In this document: positions 44,050-55,639 of the stretch, piece after piece
Position numbering within the stretch: the stretch's first letter is position 1
How the letters are laid out: each line of letters opens with the position of its first letter
NCBI GenBank assembly: GCA_030674185.1
Contig: CM060307.1
Coordinates: forward strand, 39,147,280 to 39,211,279
Direction: 5' to 3'
DNA from: Monoplex corrugatus
Lineage: Eukaryota; Mollusca; Gastropoda; Littorinimorpha; Ranellidae
Length of the DNA stretch: 64,000 bases
Position numbers and translations under genes: made by a program
Notes under the pieces: model-generated
What the model was told of the DNA's origin: nothing
What the model saw: only the letters and a program-made list of their open reading frames with translations
Databases searched by the model: none

Positions 44050-45110
44050 TCATCATCATCATCATCAGTCCCGTAGTCTGGTTGACCGTTGGGGCACCAT
44101 TGAAGATTTTGCAACCAACTTCCTCCACTCCTCACGGTCCTCAGCTTTCCGCAGAATGATATTCCATTCAAGGCCAGTCCACTCTCTGATATTGTCTTCC
44201 CATCTTTTTCTCTGTCTGCCTCTTCGTCTCCCTCCCTGAACTGTTCCCTGCAAGACGGTCTTGGCCAGTCCAGATGATCGTGTGACGTGCCCGTACCACC
44301 TCAGTTTGCGTCTTTTCACTGAGGTCAGGAGGTCTTCATACGGCCCGATGGCGTTTTCAATTCGGGTTTTCACTTCTTTATTGGTTATATGATCTATGTA
44401 CGAGATACCAAGGAGTTTGCGGAAGCATCTCATCTCCATTGCCTGTATCCTTCTTTCAATGTCTGCTGTTATGGTCCATGTTTCGCATGCATACAAAAAT
44501 ATTGACATGACCAGGGAACGCATCAGTCTGATCTTGGAGCCGATTGCGATATTCTTGTCGTTCCAGATGACTTTTAGCTTGGTCATTGCAGCTGTGGTCT
44601 GTGCAATCCTGGAAAGTACCTCGGGCTTTGATCCTTCATCTGATACTATAGCTCCCAGATATTTAAATCTATGGACGGTCTCAAGTTTCTTGTTGTCTAT
44701 GGTAATGTCAGTGCTGATGCCATTGGTATTATTTGTCATCAACTGGGTTTTCTCTGCACTGATCTGCATGCCATATGATGTGGAGGCCTCATCAAGATGT
44801 TTTATCAAGCTGACTAGCTCTTGCTCTTGCCCAGCTAGTCCGTCAATGTCGTCGGCAAAACGCAAGTTTGTGATTGTTCTACCTCCGATGCTGACTGTTC
44901 CCTCGTGGTCTTCAAGTGCGTCAGCCATTATTCTCTCTAAGAAGATGTTGAAGAGAGTGGGGGAGAGCAGGCATCCTTGGCGTACTCCAACTGTGGTTCG
45001 GAACCATTCGCCTATGTTGTTGTCATGGTAGACTGCACTGGTCGCCTTTTCGTAGAGGCATTCTATGGTTCTGATCAGGTTGGCATTGATGTTGTACAGC
45101 CTCATGGTGC
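44050..45110 (-). mobile_element. Family D RTE-like retrotransposon, 5'-truncated insertion
   Basis: Minus-strand element comprising the 346-codon ORF below and a tail of TGA triplets at about 44052-44068 (seen as TCATCATCATCATCA on the plus strand). An in-frame stop lies just upstream of the ORF and the first catalytic block of RT is missing, so the insertion is truncated at about 45110, a normal outcome for incomplete reverse transcription. Confidence 0.85.
44065..45105 (-). CDS. Partial reverse transcriptase ORF of family D (346 codons, no internal stop)
   Basis: The frame carries RT palm motifs from the middle of the domain onward: VRQGCLLSPTLFNIFLERIM at 41-60, RFADD at 82-86 (two catalytic Asp present), KTQL, FKYLGAIVSDEG, then the post-RT domain SIFLYACETWT, RRIQAMEMRCFRKLLGISY, RRKLRWYGHVTRS, GRRRGRQRKRWEDNI and WTGLEW. 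Upstream motifs, including the first catalytic Asp, and the endonuclease are missing, so it is not active. It has no frameshift or internal stop, unlike families A-C here, which suggests it is the youngest LINE coding copy in the window. The Met at 45105 is only the first Met after truncation. The stop TGA is the first triplet of the tail. Confidence 0.86.
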   Translation of the reverse strand: MRLYNINANLIRTIECLYEKATSAVYHDNNIGEWFRTTVGVRQGCLLSPTLFNIFLERIMADALEDHEGTVSIGGRTITNLRFADDIDGLAGQEQELVSLIKHLDEASTSYGMQISAEKTQLMTNNTNGISTDITIDNKKLETVHRFKYLGAIVSDEGSKPEVLSRIAQTTAAMTKLKVIWNDKNIAIGSKIRLMRSLVMSIFLYACETWTITADIERRIQAMEMRCFRKLLGISYIDHITNKEVKTRIENAIGPYEDLLTSVKRRKLRWYGHVTRSSGLAKTVLQGTVQGGRRRGRQRKRWEDNIREWTGLEWNIILRKAEDREEWRKLVAKSSMVPQRSTRLRD

Positions 45111-45271
45111 AAAATGACAGACGTATATAGATCTAGTAATTGAGCCTGTTTGGCCACTGTGTTTGTTATCGATTATTTCGCAAAAGGGTCAGCTTATATC
45201 AATAACCTCCTCATTTAGTATTGTTTTTCCATGTCTAACACTTTATTTATTGTTACGTTCATTTGTATAGG

Positions 45272-45610
45272 GAGGTGTCGTGAGGGGATGAAGCTGTTGG
45301 TCTGCAGTTAAATGGGAAACCTGGTGTAGAATCGTGTTGTAGATGTGGAGCGTGTCTGCCATTCCACCTGTCCAGCGCTGCCGTAATCTTCACCTTACTC
45401 TGAAGACCGAGTGGTGTACGCATCTAGGACTCGTTGGTTGAGAGGCATCTTGGTCACTGGCCAAAACTACTTGATCTGTTGTTGTGTGATGTGATGGATT
45501 GGTGTTGTTTCAACCATACCTCGAATCATTTGGTTTCTGATCATGTCTCTTTTGGCTTTGTTTGCTGCTCTTTTAAGACACCTTGTGTCACAGGTTGCGA
45601 TGTTTCCCCC
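45272..45610 (-). mobile_element. Family B RTE-like remnant (copy B2)
   Basis: Minus strand from about 45605: LKRAANKAKRDMIRNQMIRG, MVETTPIHHITQQQIK, a stop, then FWPVTKMPLNQRVLDAYTTR and SS, with a further stop; this is the post-RT region of an RTE-like polyprotein. The plus-strand DNA aligns with 10420-10812 (CAGTTAAATGGGAA, TTGTAGATGTGGAG.GTGT, ACC.RCCAGCGCTGC.G). It lies about 160 bp upstream of the truncated 5' end of family D. Confidence 0.75.
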
Positions 45611-45699
45611 CAGTTGTTTTCAATTAATTACCAGATCTGCCTATGAAAAGTCAGTATTTTTGACAAAGATTGTATTGCTGAGCCCATGTCTTTTGCTTC

Positions 45700-46979
45700 C
45701 ACACTGCGCTTCAGTGCTCTAGAAGGGACAATAATCTTTATACTGGAACCCCTTTATCGGTCCGTATTCTTTATTCTAACAACTTAGTGTCATTACTGTA
45801 GAGAATATTCCGTTCTATTGCATTTTTTGCTTGATTGGTTGATTATTTGTTGGTTTATGTCCCAACATTTATATATTGATCTACTCTTTTGATTCACTTA
45901 CATGTGTACATGATGCACTAATGGAACCTCTATATAATTTCTTGATTTTCTGTGGTAATTTTTAAGATCACACAATGACTTTCTGTCAACTGGACAAAAA
46001 ATTATATTTCCTGTCAAACTAGTATTTATGGAACAGCATTGATACATTTGATAACAGTGTGTTCCATTTAGGATTCTATTTTCCATTTTGTTCCATTCAC
46101 TGAATGAATTTTCAGCTTAGATATAATTCTTACGCATGACAGTCAGAATTCAAGCCTAGGTCGCCTTATAAAACAATCTATTCTTGACGCTTTCAAAACC
46201 AAACCATTTACGTGAAGGTCAAGAACACCATGACACTCTTGGCATCCAGTCTTGCTGTATTTCAATGCTCTTCAAGTCCTTGATCGGTATTGTAAGGGAC
46301 AAAAGAAAGCACAGACTTGAAGAACTTGGCTACGATCGATCGGCGTGTCGCAAAGTGGTGATGCACAAACCTTTCCCTTTCAGGTAAGACAAGATTTAAT
46401 CTGTCCATACCTCGGCCTCTGGGGACATTTTCTTGCTTTAGCTGGCATCGTTTACATCAGCCAACATCGACCGAAATGCACTGCAGGAGTCTCCATTCTT
46501 TCAAAAATCTCATTGACCGAAAGGAAAGACTATTGGTTTAATGTCGACGGCAGAGGCAATCCAATGCCATTCAAGTCGGCATCAAACGACTCAAGGATTT
46601 TCTTTTATTCTGGCATTGCCGTTTGAAGGGGCTTTGTGGCAGTGGTTGTGTTATTGATCTTTTCATCCTGGCCAGCGTGTTTCCATTGATGGTTGTAACC
46701 AGTGATATCTCGGGTACAAAACACGATGTTTGGTCAGGTTTGTTGCTGGTGCCGTTTTGTTCATTTTTTTCATTCTCTCTCCTGTTTTAAGATATGAATA
46801 TGTTTCATTAAAGTATATATACACATACAAATACACACGCACGCGTACACACAGACATACACAGACACACAAATACAGGCACACACACACAGAGACACAC
46901 ATAGACACAAACGCGGGCGCACACACACATACACACACACGCACGCACACACACACGCACACACACACACACACATACA

Positions 46980-47011
<32 letters not shown>

Positions 47012-47240
47012 ACGAGCCCGTGCACCACACACACACAATTGAAATTCCAATACACTATGGTTTTGTTTTGTTTGTTTGTTTTTCGTTTTGTTTATATGTT
47101 AAATTGAACTAGTTTGCTTCTCCTCCTTGTTTTCTTTTTTTTGTTTGTATCTTTCTGCATTTCCTCTCCCTCCTTCCCTTCCATTCTTCTTCCTTCTTCT
47201 TCGTTCATTTCCTCCTTCTTCTGTGTTTTGTTTAGATAAG
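45700..47240 (+). repeat. R3 block b (lacks right part)
   Basis: Matches blocks a and c from the AT-rich left end through GTCAAGAACACCATGACACT (46218), GGTGATGCACAAACC, ATCGTTTACATCAGCCAACA, ATCAAACGACTCAAGGAT (46586), the CA array (46830-47035) and a shortened CTTCTTC stretch (47175-47215). It then runs straight into the left end of block c, so the GTGGCTTCCAGTCT part is absent. Confidence 0.78.
46825..47037. repeat. CA array with CG islands in R3 block b
   Basis: CA with CACG and CAGA islands; GCACGCACGCACGCACGCAC at 46981. Confidence 0.95.
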
Positions 47241-48458
47241 GGATCCTTCAGTGGTTTAAAGGGATGAAGTTTGCATACTGTAACTCCTTAATTAGACTAT
47301 GTCTTCTGAATTATCAGGCTTTAATTTCACTGTTGTATATGAGATTTCGTTCTCTGTCTGCTTGGCTGTTTGATTGATTTTTGGTTTATGTTCCAACTTT
47401 TATTTGCTGATTGATTGTGTAGGTAGGCAGACGTGTGTATCCCTTATAATTCCCCGATGAAAGCTACACATCGGTTTTTTGTTTTGTTTTGTTTTTTGTT
47501 TTTTGTTTTTTTCATTTTCAATAGTAAATTTAAATATCACACAATGACCTTCAACTATGTTGTTGATACATTCTATTTCTTTTCAAACTGGTTTCTGGAA
47601 AACTACGCTTATTTACTTTGACTACAATAGGTTCCATCAGGACTGCAATTTCTCTACATTTTCCCCTGTTTACTGATTGAATTTTCCTTTTAGATACAAT
47701 CCTACGCTATGACTGCCTGTATATAAGGCTACTTCACTTTGCAAAAAAAAAATCTAATCCTTATGTTATTGAAACAAAATTAGTAGATGCGAGTGTCAAG
47801 AACACCATGACGCTCATGGAATCCAGTGTTGTTGTCCTTCGATGCTCTTCTAATGCCTGAACGTAGCTGGATTGTAAAAGAGATGAAAGAAAGCCCACAC
47901 TTGAAGAGATTGCTTACAATCGATCATCGTGACACAGAGTGGGGATGTACAAGCCTTCCTTTTCAGCAGAGATAAGATTTAATCTATCCATTCCCTGACC
48001 TCTAGGGAGCTCTTTTCTTGCTTTAGCTAGCATCGTTTACATCAGCCTGTATCGACCGAACTGCACTAAAGGAGTCCTCAACCCTCTCAAAAACTCAGTG
48101 ACTGAAGGAAAAGACTATTGGTTCAGTGTTGACGAGAGAGGCAATTCAATGTTATTCAAATTTGCATCAAACGATTCAAGGACTTTCCTTTTCTTTGGCA
48201 TTACCGTCTGAATGGCTTTGTGGCAGTGGTGGTGCTATTGATCTTTCCGTTTCGGTGAGTTTGTTTCTGTTCAAAGCTGTATGTAACCAGTGAAATTTTT
48301 GGCATAGAACACGTTGTTTGTTTGGTCAGGTTTGGTTATGGTGCCTTCTGTTCATGTTCTCATTCTTTAATTATTTTTCTTTACTTATGATGTGGGTGTT
48401 TGTTTTAATTAAGCTACCAAGAGTTGTGTACATGTACGTACACACCCCGCTTACAGAC

Positions 48459-48460
<2 letters not shown>

Positions 48461-48500
<40 letters not shown>

Positions 48501-48525
48501 ACAACATACACACACAAACACTCAC

Positions 48526-48587
<62 letters not shown>

Positions 48588-48665
48588 AAAACAACACAAC
48601 ACAACACAACACAACACAACACAACACACACACACGCGCACACGCACGCCAGCACACACACATAC
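48461..48665. repeat. CA and ACAAC arrays in R3 block c
   Basis: CA (48461-48580), about seven ACAAC pentamers (48588-48628), then CACG/CA. Confidence 0.95.
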
Positions 48666-48884
48666 ATATACACGTACATACATCAATAGACAATTTGTTT
48701 TTCCTGTTGTTGTTGTTTGTTTTTTTACTTGCTGGCATTGAACTAGTTTGCTTCTTCTCCTCATTTTCCCATCTCTGTTTGATTGTTTGTCTTCGTTCCT
48801 CTTTCCTTCTTCTTTCTCTTTCCCTTCTACTCTATATTCGTCTTTTTCTTTTCTTCTTGTTCTTTGTTCTTATGTTCTTATTGT

Positions 48885-49112
48885 CTTGTTGTTGTTGTTG
48901 TTTGTTCTCTTCTTCTTCTTGTTCTTGTTTTCTTCTTCTTCTTCTCTTCTTGTTCTTGTTCTTGTTCTTGTTCTTGTTCTTGTTCTTGTTTTTCTTCTTC
49001 TTCTTCTTCTTCTTCTTCTTCTTCTTCTTCTTCTTCTTCTTCTTTTCTTCTTTTCTTCTTCTTCTTCTTCTTCTTTCTTCTCTTCTCTTCTTCTTCTTCT
49101 TCTTTTTCTTCA
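48885..49112. repeat. TTG, TTGTTC and TTC arrays in R3 block c
   Basis: GTT triplets (48888-48902), CTTGTT hexamers (48950-48992) and TTC (48993-49110, with breaks). Homologous in position to the TTC array of block a. Confidence 0.94.
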
Positions 49113-49827
49113 TTCACCTCCTTCAACTTATCACTGTCCTATCAGTGAAGATGTTTTAAGCAGGATTGCTGAACAACATGTCATTCTCAGATTAAAACAG
49201 ATCTTAAATTTGTTTAGGTTGTCTATATTTTTTATTGATCTTAATCACATTGAGATAATGATAATTTATGTTCTGAGGGAATGCCTGTCTCTCATACCAA
49301 AATCATCCAGCGTGAATATGAACTTTAGCCTAAAGTCTGTGGTTTCTGATTCTGTCTCTGCCTTGATATAAATTTTATGCATGTGGCTTCCAGTCTGCGC
49401 AGCTGTGAAGACCACCTGATACTATTCTCTGACTGGAAGGTAAAGGAACAATGGGAAAGAGATGAGAATACTAAAATAGTAATTCAGATCATTAGAAAAA
49501 CTAAAGTCTTCCCCCATATCAGCTGTAATTATCCTTGGGCTTCTGTGACAACTTTTACTACATGTTTGTATTTAGCGGAATGTTAAAACAAGACTGGAGT
49601 TTCTGAGCGGTCTCATTTGACCAGTGAACAGCATTGCACTTTAGTTAACTAGTGGTATTTCAGCAATTCATTTTATATTTTCGTTTTTTTTGTCACAACA
49701 CAGAGTCCTCGTGTGAAATTCAGACTTGTTTCCTTGGGGGAAGAGCCTGGTGTCACGGTGCAGAAGGTCACAGAGAGAAAGCCTCAGATTGAAAAAGGGA
49801 GAGAGAGATTATACATGCATGTGTGAT

Positions 49828-49945
49828 TTTGTTTGTTTGTTTGTTTGTTTGTTTGTTTGTTTTGTTTTGTTTGTTTGTTTGTTTTGTTTGATTGTTTGTT
49901 TGTTTGTTTGTTTTTTGTTATACATCGCTTTGTTTGTTTGTTTTC
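49828..49945. repeat. TTTG array
   Basis: About 25 TTTG units with two breaks. Confidence 0.93.
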
Positions 49946-50049
49946 TGGTATTTTTTGTTGCTTTTTGTGTCTTTGTGTGTTTGATTTGTTTGTTTCTGTC
50001 CCCTCTCTATCACATCCTCTGTCCCGTCCTCACAGACATATTACATACG

Positions 50050-50625
50050 ACCAAAAGAACAGAGGGAGACCAACAGAGAAGACAGAGACAGACAGAAGAG
50101 AGAGAGACAAAAGAAACAGAGAGAGAGGAGAGACAGAGAGACAGACAGAGAGACAGAGACAGAGACAGAGACAGAGACAGAGAGACAGAGACAGACAGAG
50201 AGACAGAGACAGACAGAGACAGAACAGAGGACAGAGACAGAGAAGAGGACAGAGACAGACAGAGACAGAAGAGACAGAGAACAGAGACAGAGAGACAGAG
50301 AGACAGAGACAGAGACAGAGAGAGGACAGAGACAGACAAGACAGAGAGAGACAGAGACAGAAGGAGACAGAGACAGACGAGACAGAGAGAAAAACAGAGA
50401 ACAGAGACAGAAGAGACAGAGAAGACAGAGACAGAGAGACAGAGGACAGACAGAGAGACAGAGACACAGACAAGACAGAGAGACAGAGACAGAGAGAGAG
50501 ACAGAGACAGACAGAGACAGAGACAGAGACAGAGAAGACAGAGACACAGACAGAGACAGAGAGACAGAGACAGACAGAGAGACAGAGACAGACAGAAGAC
50601 AGAGAGACAGAGACAGAGAGAAGAG
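50050..50625. repeat. GACAGA array, about 575 bp
   Basis: Dominated by GACAGA/GAGACA hexamers with variable spacing. Frames of 200-300 codons rich in Arg/Glu/Thr/Asp (plus) or Ser/Leu/Val/Cys (minus) are artefacts of the array despite their length. Confidence 0.96.
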
Positions 50626-50634
50626 GAAGGAATC

Positions 50635-50890
50635 TGGTCTAATGCGTACTCCTTTCATCGTTTAAACGAAACCTTTCTACTGGATTCCCGCCACCACATC
50701 CATCTGGAAAGAAAGATAGACGCAAATGATGAATAATGTCCTAAACATTACGGCTATGTGAGCCCATTGCTCTTGTGATTCCTTCTGAATTGATTTTACT
50801 TGCTTTCTTTCTCTCTGTCTTGTGCCGCGCATGTTGATGCTCTCTTCAGCAAACTGGAGGCCGGAGTGAAATTGAAATGTTCTTTTACTA
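50635..50890 (+). repeat. R8 module, partial copy
   Basis: TCTAATGCGTACTCCTTTCA, TCGTTTAAACGAAAC matches the GATCTAACGCATTCTACC and GTTTAAA region of R8 copy 2, and AATGATGAATAATGTCCTAA matches its AATGATGAAAATATTCCTAA. A GT array follows. Right end not identified. Confidence 0.58.
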
Positions 50891-50908
50891 TGTGTGTTGC
50901 GTTTACAT

Positions 50909-50911
<3 letters not shown>

Positions 50912-51005
<94 letters not shown>

Positions 51006-51015
51006 TCTGCGTGTG

Positions 51016-51070
<55 letters not shown>

Positions 51071-51156
51071 GTACACATACACACACATATATGTATATAT
51101 ATACATATATGTATGTGTATATATATATATACATATATATATATGTGTGTGTGGTG

Positions 51157-51243
<87 letters not shown>

Positions 51244-51330
51244 GACACATACATACATACATACATACATTACATACATACATACATACATATATACATG
51301 CATACATACATACATACATACATACATACA

Positions 51331-51362
<32 letters not shown>

Positions 51363-51372
51363 AACATACATA
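50912..51372. repeat. GT, TC, TA, GT, GA, GACA and TACA composite array
   Basis: Seven motif blocks in 460 bp: GT (50912-51001), TC (51018-51068), TATG/TA (51085-51145), GT (51146-51200), GA (51201-51215), GACA (51215-51240) and TACA/CATA (51248-51365). Confidence 0.96.
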
Positions 51373-51670
51373 TATGTACATACGTACGTAATTATTATCT
51401 CCTGTTTTTCAATTGGCCTAGCCATCTTATATCGTCATTTCTTTATTTTCTTCATTTACTGCTAGTTACTCTTATGAGATTTGAAGCCCAAACGAAGCCG
51501 AATATTTTGTCAAGACAAAAGTGTGGAAATGGTTGCCTTTTGGAATAACATACCCTCAAATAGTGGTTTTGAGAAAACAGCCTCTAAATAATTCACACGC
51601 TTTCTCATCAAATTACTTTTGCAATCCCATTTCCACTCATGAGAGCCAAGAAAAAGAATCTTTCATCACA
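51372..51670. other. Unassigned sequence
   Basis: Nothing recognised. Confidence 0.4.
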
Positions 51671-51679
51671 CAGACACCA

Positions 51680-51701
51680 CACAACACCACACACACACAC
51701 A

Positions 51702-51753
<52 letters not shown>

Positions 51754-51840
51754 GTGAGGCACACACACACTCACACACACGCACACACACATGCATACAT
51801 ACATATTCACTCGTGCATGCACACACGCGCGCGCACACGC

Positions 51841-51876
<36 letters not shown>

Positions 51877-51912
51877 GCGCGCCGCGCGCACACACACATG
51901 CACGCACGCACC
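51680..51912. repeat. CA / CG alternating array
   Basis: CA with blocks CGCGCGCGCA (51827-51836) and CACGCGCGCGCCGCGCGCAC (51873-51892). Almost wholly alternating purine-pyrimidine from 51815 to 51900. Confidence 0.95.
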
Positions 51913-52679
51913 CACAATAATATCCTCCTCCACCCACAGCAAGTAAATTACACCTCTTTCCTTTTACATAGATCATGATCAGAACCTGATCCAGAAAAGT
52001 TATGTTGGTAAAAATCCCGAAAGAGATAGTAACATAATGTACTATTGACTGATCGTGTAAAAGTGGGACCCACTTAAGAATATACAGCAATCCATTCAGG
52101 AACCATGTGTCTTTTTGAAAATTTACTGTTGGTACATATGATTATGTGAAACAGACTTTACAAAAAAACACATCCTTAAAGTTTTTGCCTCATAGCAAAA
52201 AACTCACTTGTACTAAAGTCCACACCATCACCAATTATCATGAAACAAAAAAAAAGTGTTCAAGGCCAAATCGGGCCAGTGGGAAACACCTTTAAAATGT
52301 CACTGTCCTATTTTACTAATGCGCGCGGTAGGATTCTCTCCACGCAGCGTCCCATCACTACTACCCCTAAAATCAGCTACAACCCTTTCCGTGAAATATG
52401 AGCTTTATGGACCCCCCACTGTGCCAATCACTGAGCTGAAAGGCCTTTGGGCGTTGACCTACAAATCTTCACCTTGAAGCCTGTTGGCTTTTGCTTTTTG
52501 CTTTGGTTGTCTGGACCAGTTTGAATTTGCGAGGCAGCTAGTGCTGGAAGCAATAACATCCTGACCTGACTCACTCCTTGATCAATAAGTAGGGAGAAGA
52601 AAGCATTTAAGCTGAAACAGACAAGCAAAATCGGGTGAGAAAAACAGGCACAAGAAGAGGAGGAAAATGGAGAAGAAGG

Positions 52680-52815
52680 ACGAGGAGGAGGACGAGGATG
52701 TGATGATGATGATGACGACGTCGACGACGACGACGACGACGACGATGATGGTGATGATGATGACGACGACGACGATGATGATAATGATGGTGATGATGGA
52801 ATTGAGAAGGAGGAG
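52680..52815. repeat. GAC/GAT trinucleotide array in R2 block A
   Basis: GAG, GAC and GAT triplets, flanked by GAGGAG/GAAGAAG purine runs. Confidence 0.93.
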
Positions 52816-53004
52816 AAGAAGAAGGAGAAATGGTAAAAGAAGAAGACACTGATGATGATGGAGAAACGAAAGAGGAGAAAAGGAAAACATGGATAATCTC
52901 TATTTTCCAACAGAAAAGATGATGACCAAAATCCAACACAGTCTGTCTCAGTTTCCCATGCCTGTCATTACGAAAATGTACCAGCATAGGTGAATTACAA
53001 CAAA

Positions 53005-53205
53005 GGTAATAACAATAATAATGATGATAATAATGAAGATGATGATGATGATGATGACGACGACGACGGTGATGATGATGATAATAATGATGATAATAAT
53101 AAATATTGATAATGATGATGCTACCGCTGCTGCTGCTGCTGCTGCTGCTGCGCTGCTGCTGATAATGATGATGATGATGATGATGAGATGACGATGGCGA
53201 TAACC
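53005..53205. repeat. GAT / AAT / CTG trinucleotide arrays
   Basis: AATAATGATGAT (53005-53110), CTG (53125-53160, about ten triplets with one break), GAT (53161-53190). The CTG run is the only one in the window. Confidence 0.93.
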
Positions 53206-53477
53206 ATAACGATGACTAGCTCTCCTCCTCCTTCCCCTCCTTAAGGGTCAGTTTTATTTAAAAAAAAGAAAAGAAACGAAAATAGAGGAAGAACAAGAAG
53301 TACGAAAAAAGAAAAAATACTATAACAAAGAAAAAATAAGAAAAAGAAGCAAAAAACAATTTCATGTTAGCAAATGCACACAAAAAAACACAAGAAAACT
53401 GTTGAGATGCAGGGAAAGAAAGGAACATTAAGTTGGGAGGTTAAAAAAGAATAACAAAAAAAAATCAAAAAGCAGGT

Positions 53478-53565
53478 ATCTCGTTTGTTTGTTTGTTCGT
53501 TTAATTTGTTTGTTTGTTTGTTTGTTTGTTTGTTTGTTTGTTTGTTTGTTTGTTTGTTTGTTGTT
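53478..53565. repeat. TTTG array
   Basis: About 17 TTTG units inside R2 block A; not present at the matching place of blocks B and C, where only TTTGTTTTT (61982) is seen near a later point. Confidence 0.92.
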
Positions 53566-53879
53566 TTTTTCTCTGTGGTGAACTTTAAAATTTTTATCTC
53601 AAAAACATATTTCCAGAGCCAAAACATGTCAAGAATTGAATCGCATATTACATTTGCACTGAAAGAGAAAAATGAAATAAAGGAATTTAATGTGTAGTTG
53701 GGAAAACTGACAAAAAAGTGACAGGCCAAAGGTCACGCTGTACACAAAGGTTTGTTTATTGCGACTAAGTAAACGTTTCCAGAACTTTAAAATGCGTAAC
53801 AAACGGTATCTTGTGGACCTGTATAAAAACAACAACAAAAACATGAGGCTTAATACCGATATGTTTGGCTGACATTTTG

Positions 53880-54033
53880 ACACGCACACACAGACACACA
53901 AACAGACAGAGAGAAAGAGAGACAGACAGAAACAGAAGAGACAGACAAAGAAAAAAACAGAGAGAACAAGAGGGAGAGAGAGAGAGAAAGTGAGAGAGAA
54001 CAAACTGAGACAGAACAAGAGATGAGAAGAAAA

Positions 54034-54092
<59 letters not shown>
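53880..54092. repeat. CA, GACA and GA array in R2 block A
   Basis: Short CA start, GACA/GAGA, ending in a pure GA run at 54052-54090. Confidence 0.93.
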
Positions 54093-54095
<3 letters not shown>

Positions 54096-54567
54096 TGAGG
54101 GTGTAAAGAAAAGAAATTCTTATTAACTGACAAACAGACATAGAGACACGTAGTAAATGATTGAGGGAAGAGGGACAGACATCTGGACATAAATACGAAT
54201 TGAAAGGCAGCACAGTGTCTGGATTTATAGAACTTTCTACAGCATGTCAAAGATATTTCACCGTTTCAATTAATAATCATCTTACATTCGAATAATATTC
54301 TAGGTAATCACATCCAAATAGTGTTTTTTCCCCATAATCACTTTGACATTTTAACAACATGATATGATGTCATACAAATTCGATAACTACCAATCGATAT
54401 CAAGCTACAAATTTGCAATATTGGAAAACATTCCATTTGCTGTGTGATGCGAAAATACACTAAATTTAGTCAGAGCCAGTTTGGTCAGTTTCATAACGAA
54501 TTGCTCAACCTTGGTTTCATGGGATCTGAATCTCTAGATGCAATATTGAAGGGATCAGATATATGGA

Positions 54568-54736
54568 ATGGAGAGAGAGAGAGAGAGAGAGACAGACAGA
54601 GACAGAGACAGACAGAGAGACAGAGAGAGAGACACACAGAGAGAGACAGAGACAGTGTGTGTGTGTATGCGTGTGTGTTTGTGTGTGTGTGTGTGTTGTG
54701 TGGTGGTGTGTTGGTTGTGTGTGTGTTGTGTGTGTG

Positions 54737-54778
<42 letters not shown>

Positions 54779-54780
54779 TT
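54568..54780. repeat. GA/GACA then GT array in R2 block A
   Basis: GA/GACA (54571-54655) joins directly to GT with TGG breaks (54655-54780). Blocks B and C carry only the GT part here. Confidence 0.94.
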
Positions 54781-54990
54781 GGGGTGTGAGTGTTTACATA
54801 GTAGAGTGTAACGGGACATCAGAGATGATGAAAACCCAATTCGGGGCAGATTTAACTTAGATGGACTTCTAAAGTTGAACATCGACACATTTTAAAGAAA
54901 AGCTTTGCCATCCAGAACAAAGGCCACTTTGTCTGATGTAGGGGAGATCTTTTCTCTCACATATTACAGACCAGATCAGAATTGTTTTGA

Positions 54991-55400
54991 AAAAAAAAAG
55001 TTGTGGTAACTGGTTCTCTTTAGAGGATCCTGCACAATATTTGAGAAATCAGCCCTGACTGAACACGATTTCATCAGTAACATGTGACTTGCCTTAGGTA
55101 AATTGCTGTTGGTATTGGTGTAATATCGTTATGTTTGCTTGTGATGATGGTTTTAGTGTACTAGCATTTTATTCGTGAGAGGATATGTTGGACACTCAAC
55201 TGAAGTTCGATCTGTCAAAACACCTCTGCCTAGTAGATAGCTGATGGAACTTTTCCGACTTTCTATGTCAACCTTGTTCAGATTTGCCAGTGTGTAAACC
55301 CCTGTCATGTGTATAATTTACCTTTTCCATCCTCTTGTGCCACTAAACGTCGAGGGGATAAGCACAGCATACAGACGTAGGCCAGATGGGAAAAACACGC
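54991..55400. other. Unassigned sequence between R2 block A and R6
   Basis: Nothing recognised. It could be the right end of the R2 unit, which in block C lies beyond the window. Confidence 0.4.
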
Positions 55401-55403
55401 AAA

Positions 55404-55622
55404 AACAATCAGAACGCATACTTAATACGCTTTTTTGTTTTGTTGTTGTTTTTGCCCTAATGTTTTTTGTTACGGTGTTTGTTCGTTTGTGATCTTAAGC
55501 TTAAAAAGGCCAGTTGGCCGAAAATGTGCTCCTGCTTGTCTGGTTGATTAAATACGCGTTCTGATTCTTTCTGTGGTTCCTGTTTGCTTGAACGCGGGCA
55601 GTCACAGTTGTTTTGGAACAGG
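55404..55622. mobile_element. R6 repeat, copy 2 with short inverted arms
   Basis: GGCCAGTTGGCCGAAAATGT, TTGTCTGGTTG, TAAATACGCGTTCTGATTC and GAACGCGGGCAGTCACAGTT match 39430-39593. AATCAGAACGCATACTTAAT (55407) is the inverse of the TAAATACGCGTTCTGATT at 55549, so this copy also folds back. Confidence 0.65.
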
Positions 55623-55639
55623 CCAAATGGATAGTTAGA

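Larger units (their letters stand above)
47245..49720 (+). repeat. R3 block c
   Basis: Full-length match to block a. GTCAAGAACACCATGACGCT (47798), ATCGATCATCGTGACACAG, TCGTTTACATCAGCCTG, ATCAAACGATTCAAGGAC (48166), GTGGCAGTGGTGGTGCTATT, CA array (48461-48660), TTC array (48905-49110), GTGGCTTCCAGTCTGC (49382), GGTAAAGGAACAATGGGAAA and, further on, a GA array beginning near 49797. The left end shares TTTATGTTCCAACTTTTATT with block b. Confidence 0.8.
52160..54990 (+). repeat. R2 block A
   Basis: First of three collinear copies. Anchors in order: CATCCTTAAAGT (52172), GTGCTGGAAGCAATAACATC (52540), purine/GAC-rich stretch (52640-52820), TTTCATGTTAGCAAATG (53360), AGTAAACGTTTCCAGAACTT (53769), ATGAGGCTTAATACCGATAT (53842), GA/GACA array (53890-54090), GAATTGAAAGGCAGC (54197), GTGATGCGAAAAT (54443), AGTCAGAGCCAGTTT, GA then GT array (54570-54780) and GGCAGATTTAACTT (54845). 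No coding. Class unknown. Confidence 0.8.

Noticed and set aside
50010..50736. Frames of 200-336 codons rich in Arg/Glu/Asp/Thr or Ser/Leu/Cys/Val
   Set aside because: They are translations of a GACAGA array and exist in several frames at once on both strands. Frame conservation comes from the array, not selection.
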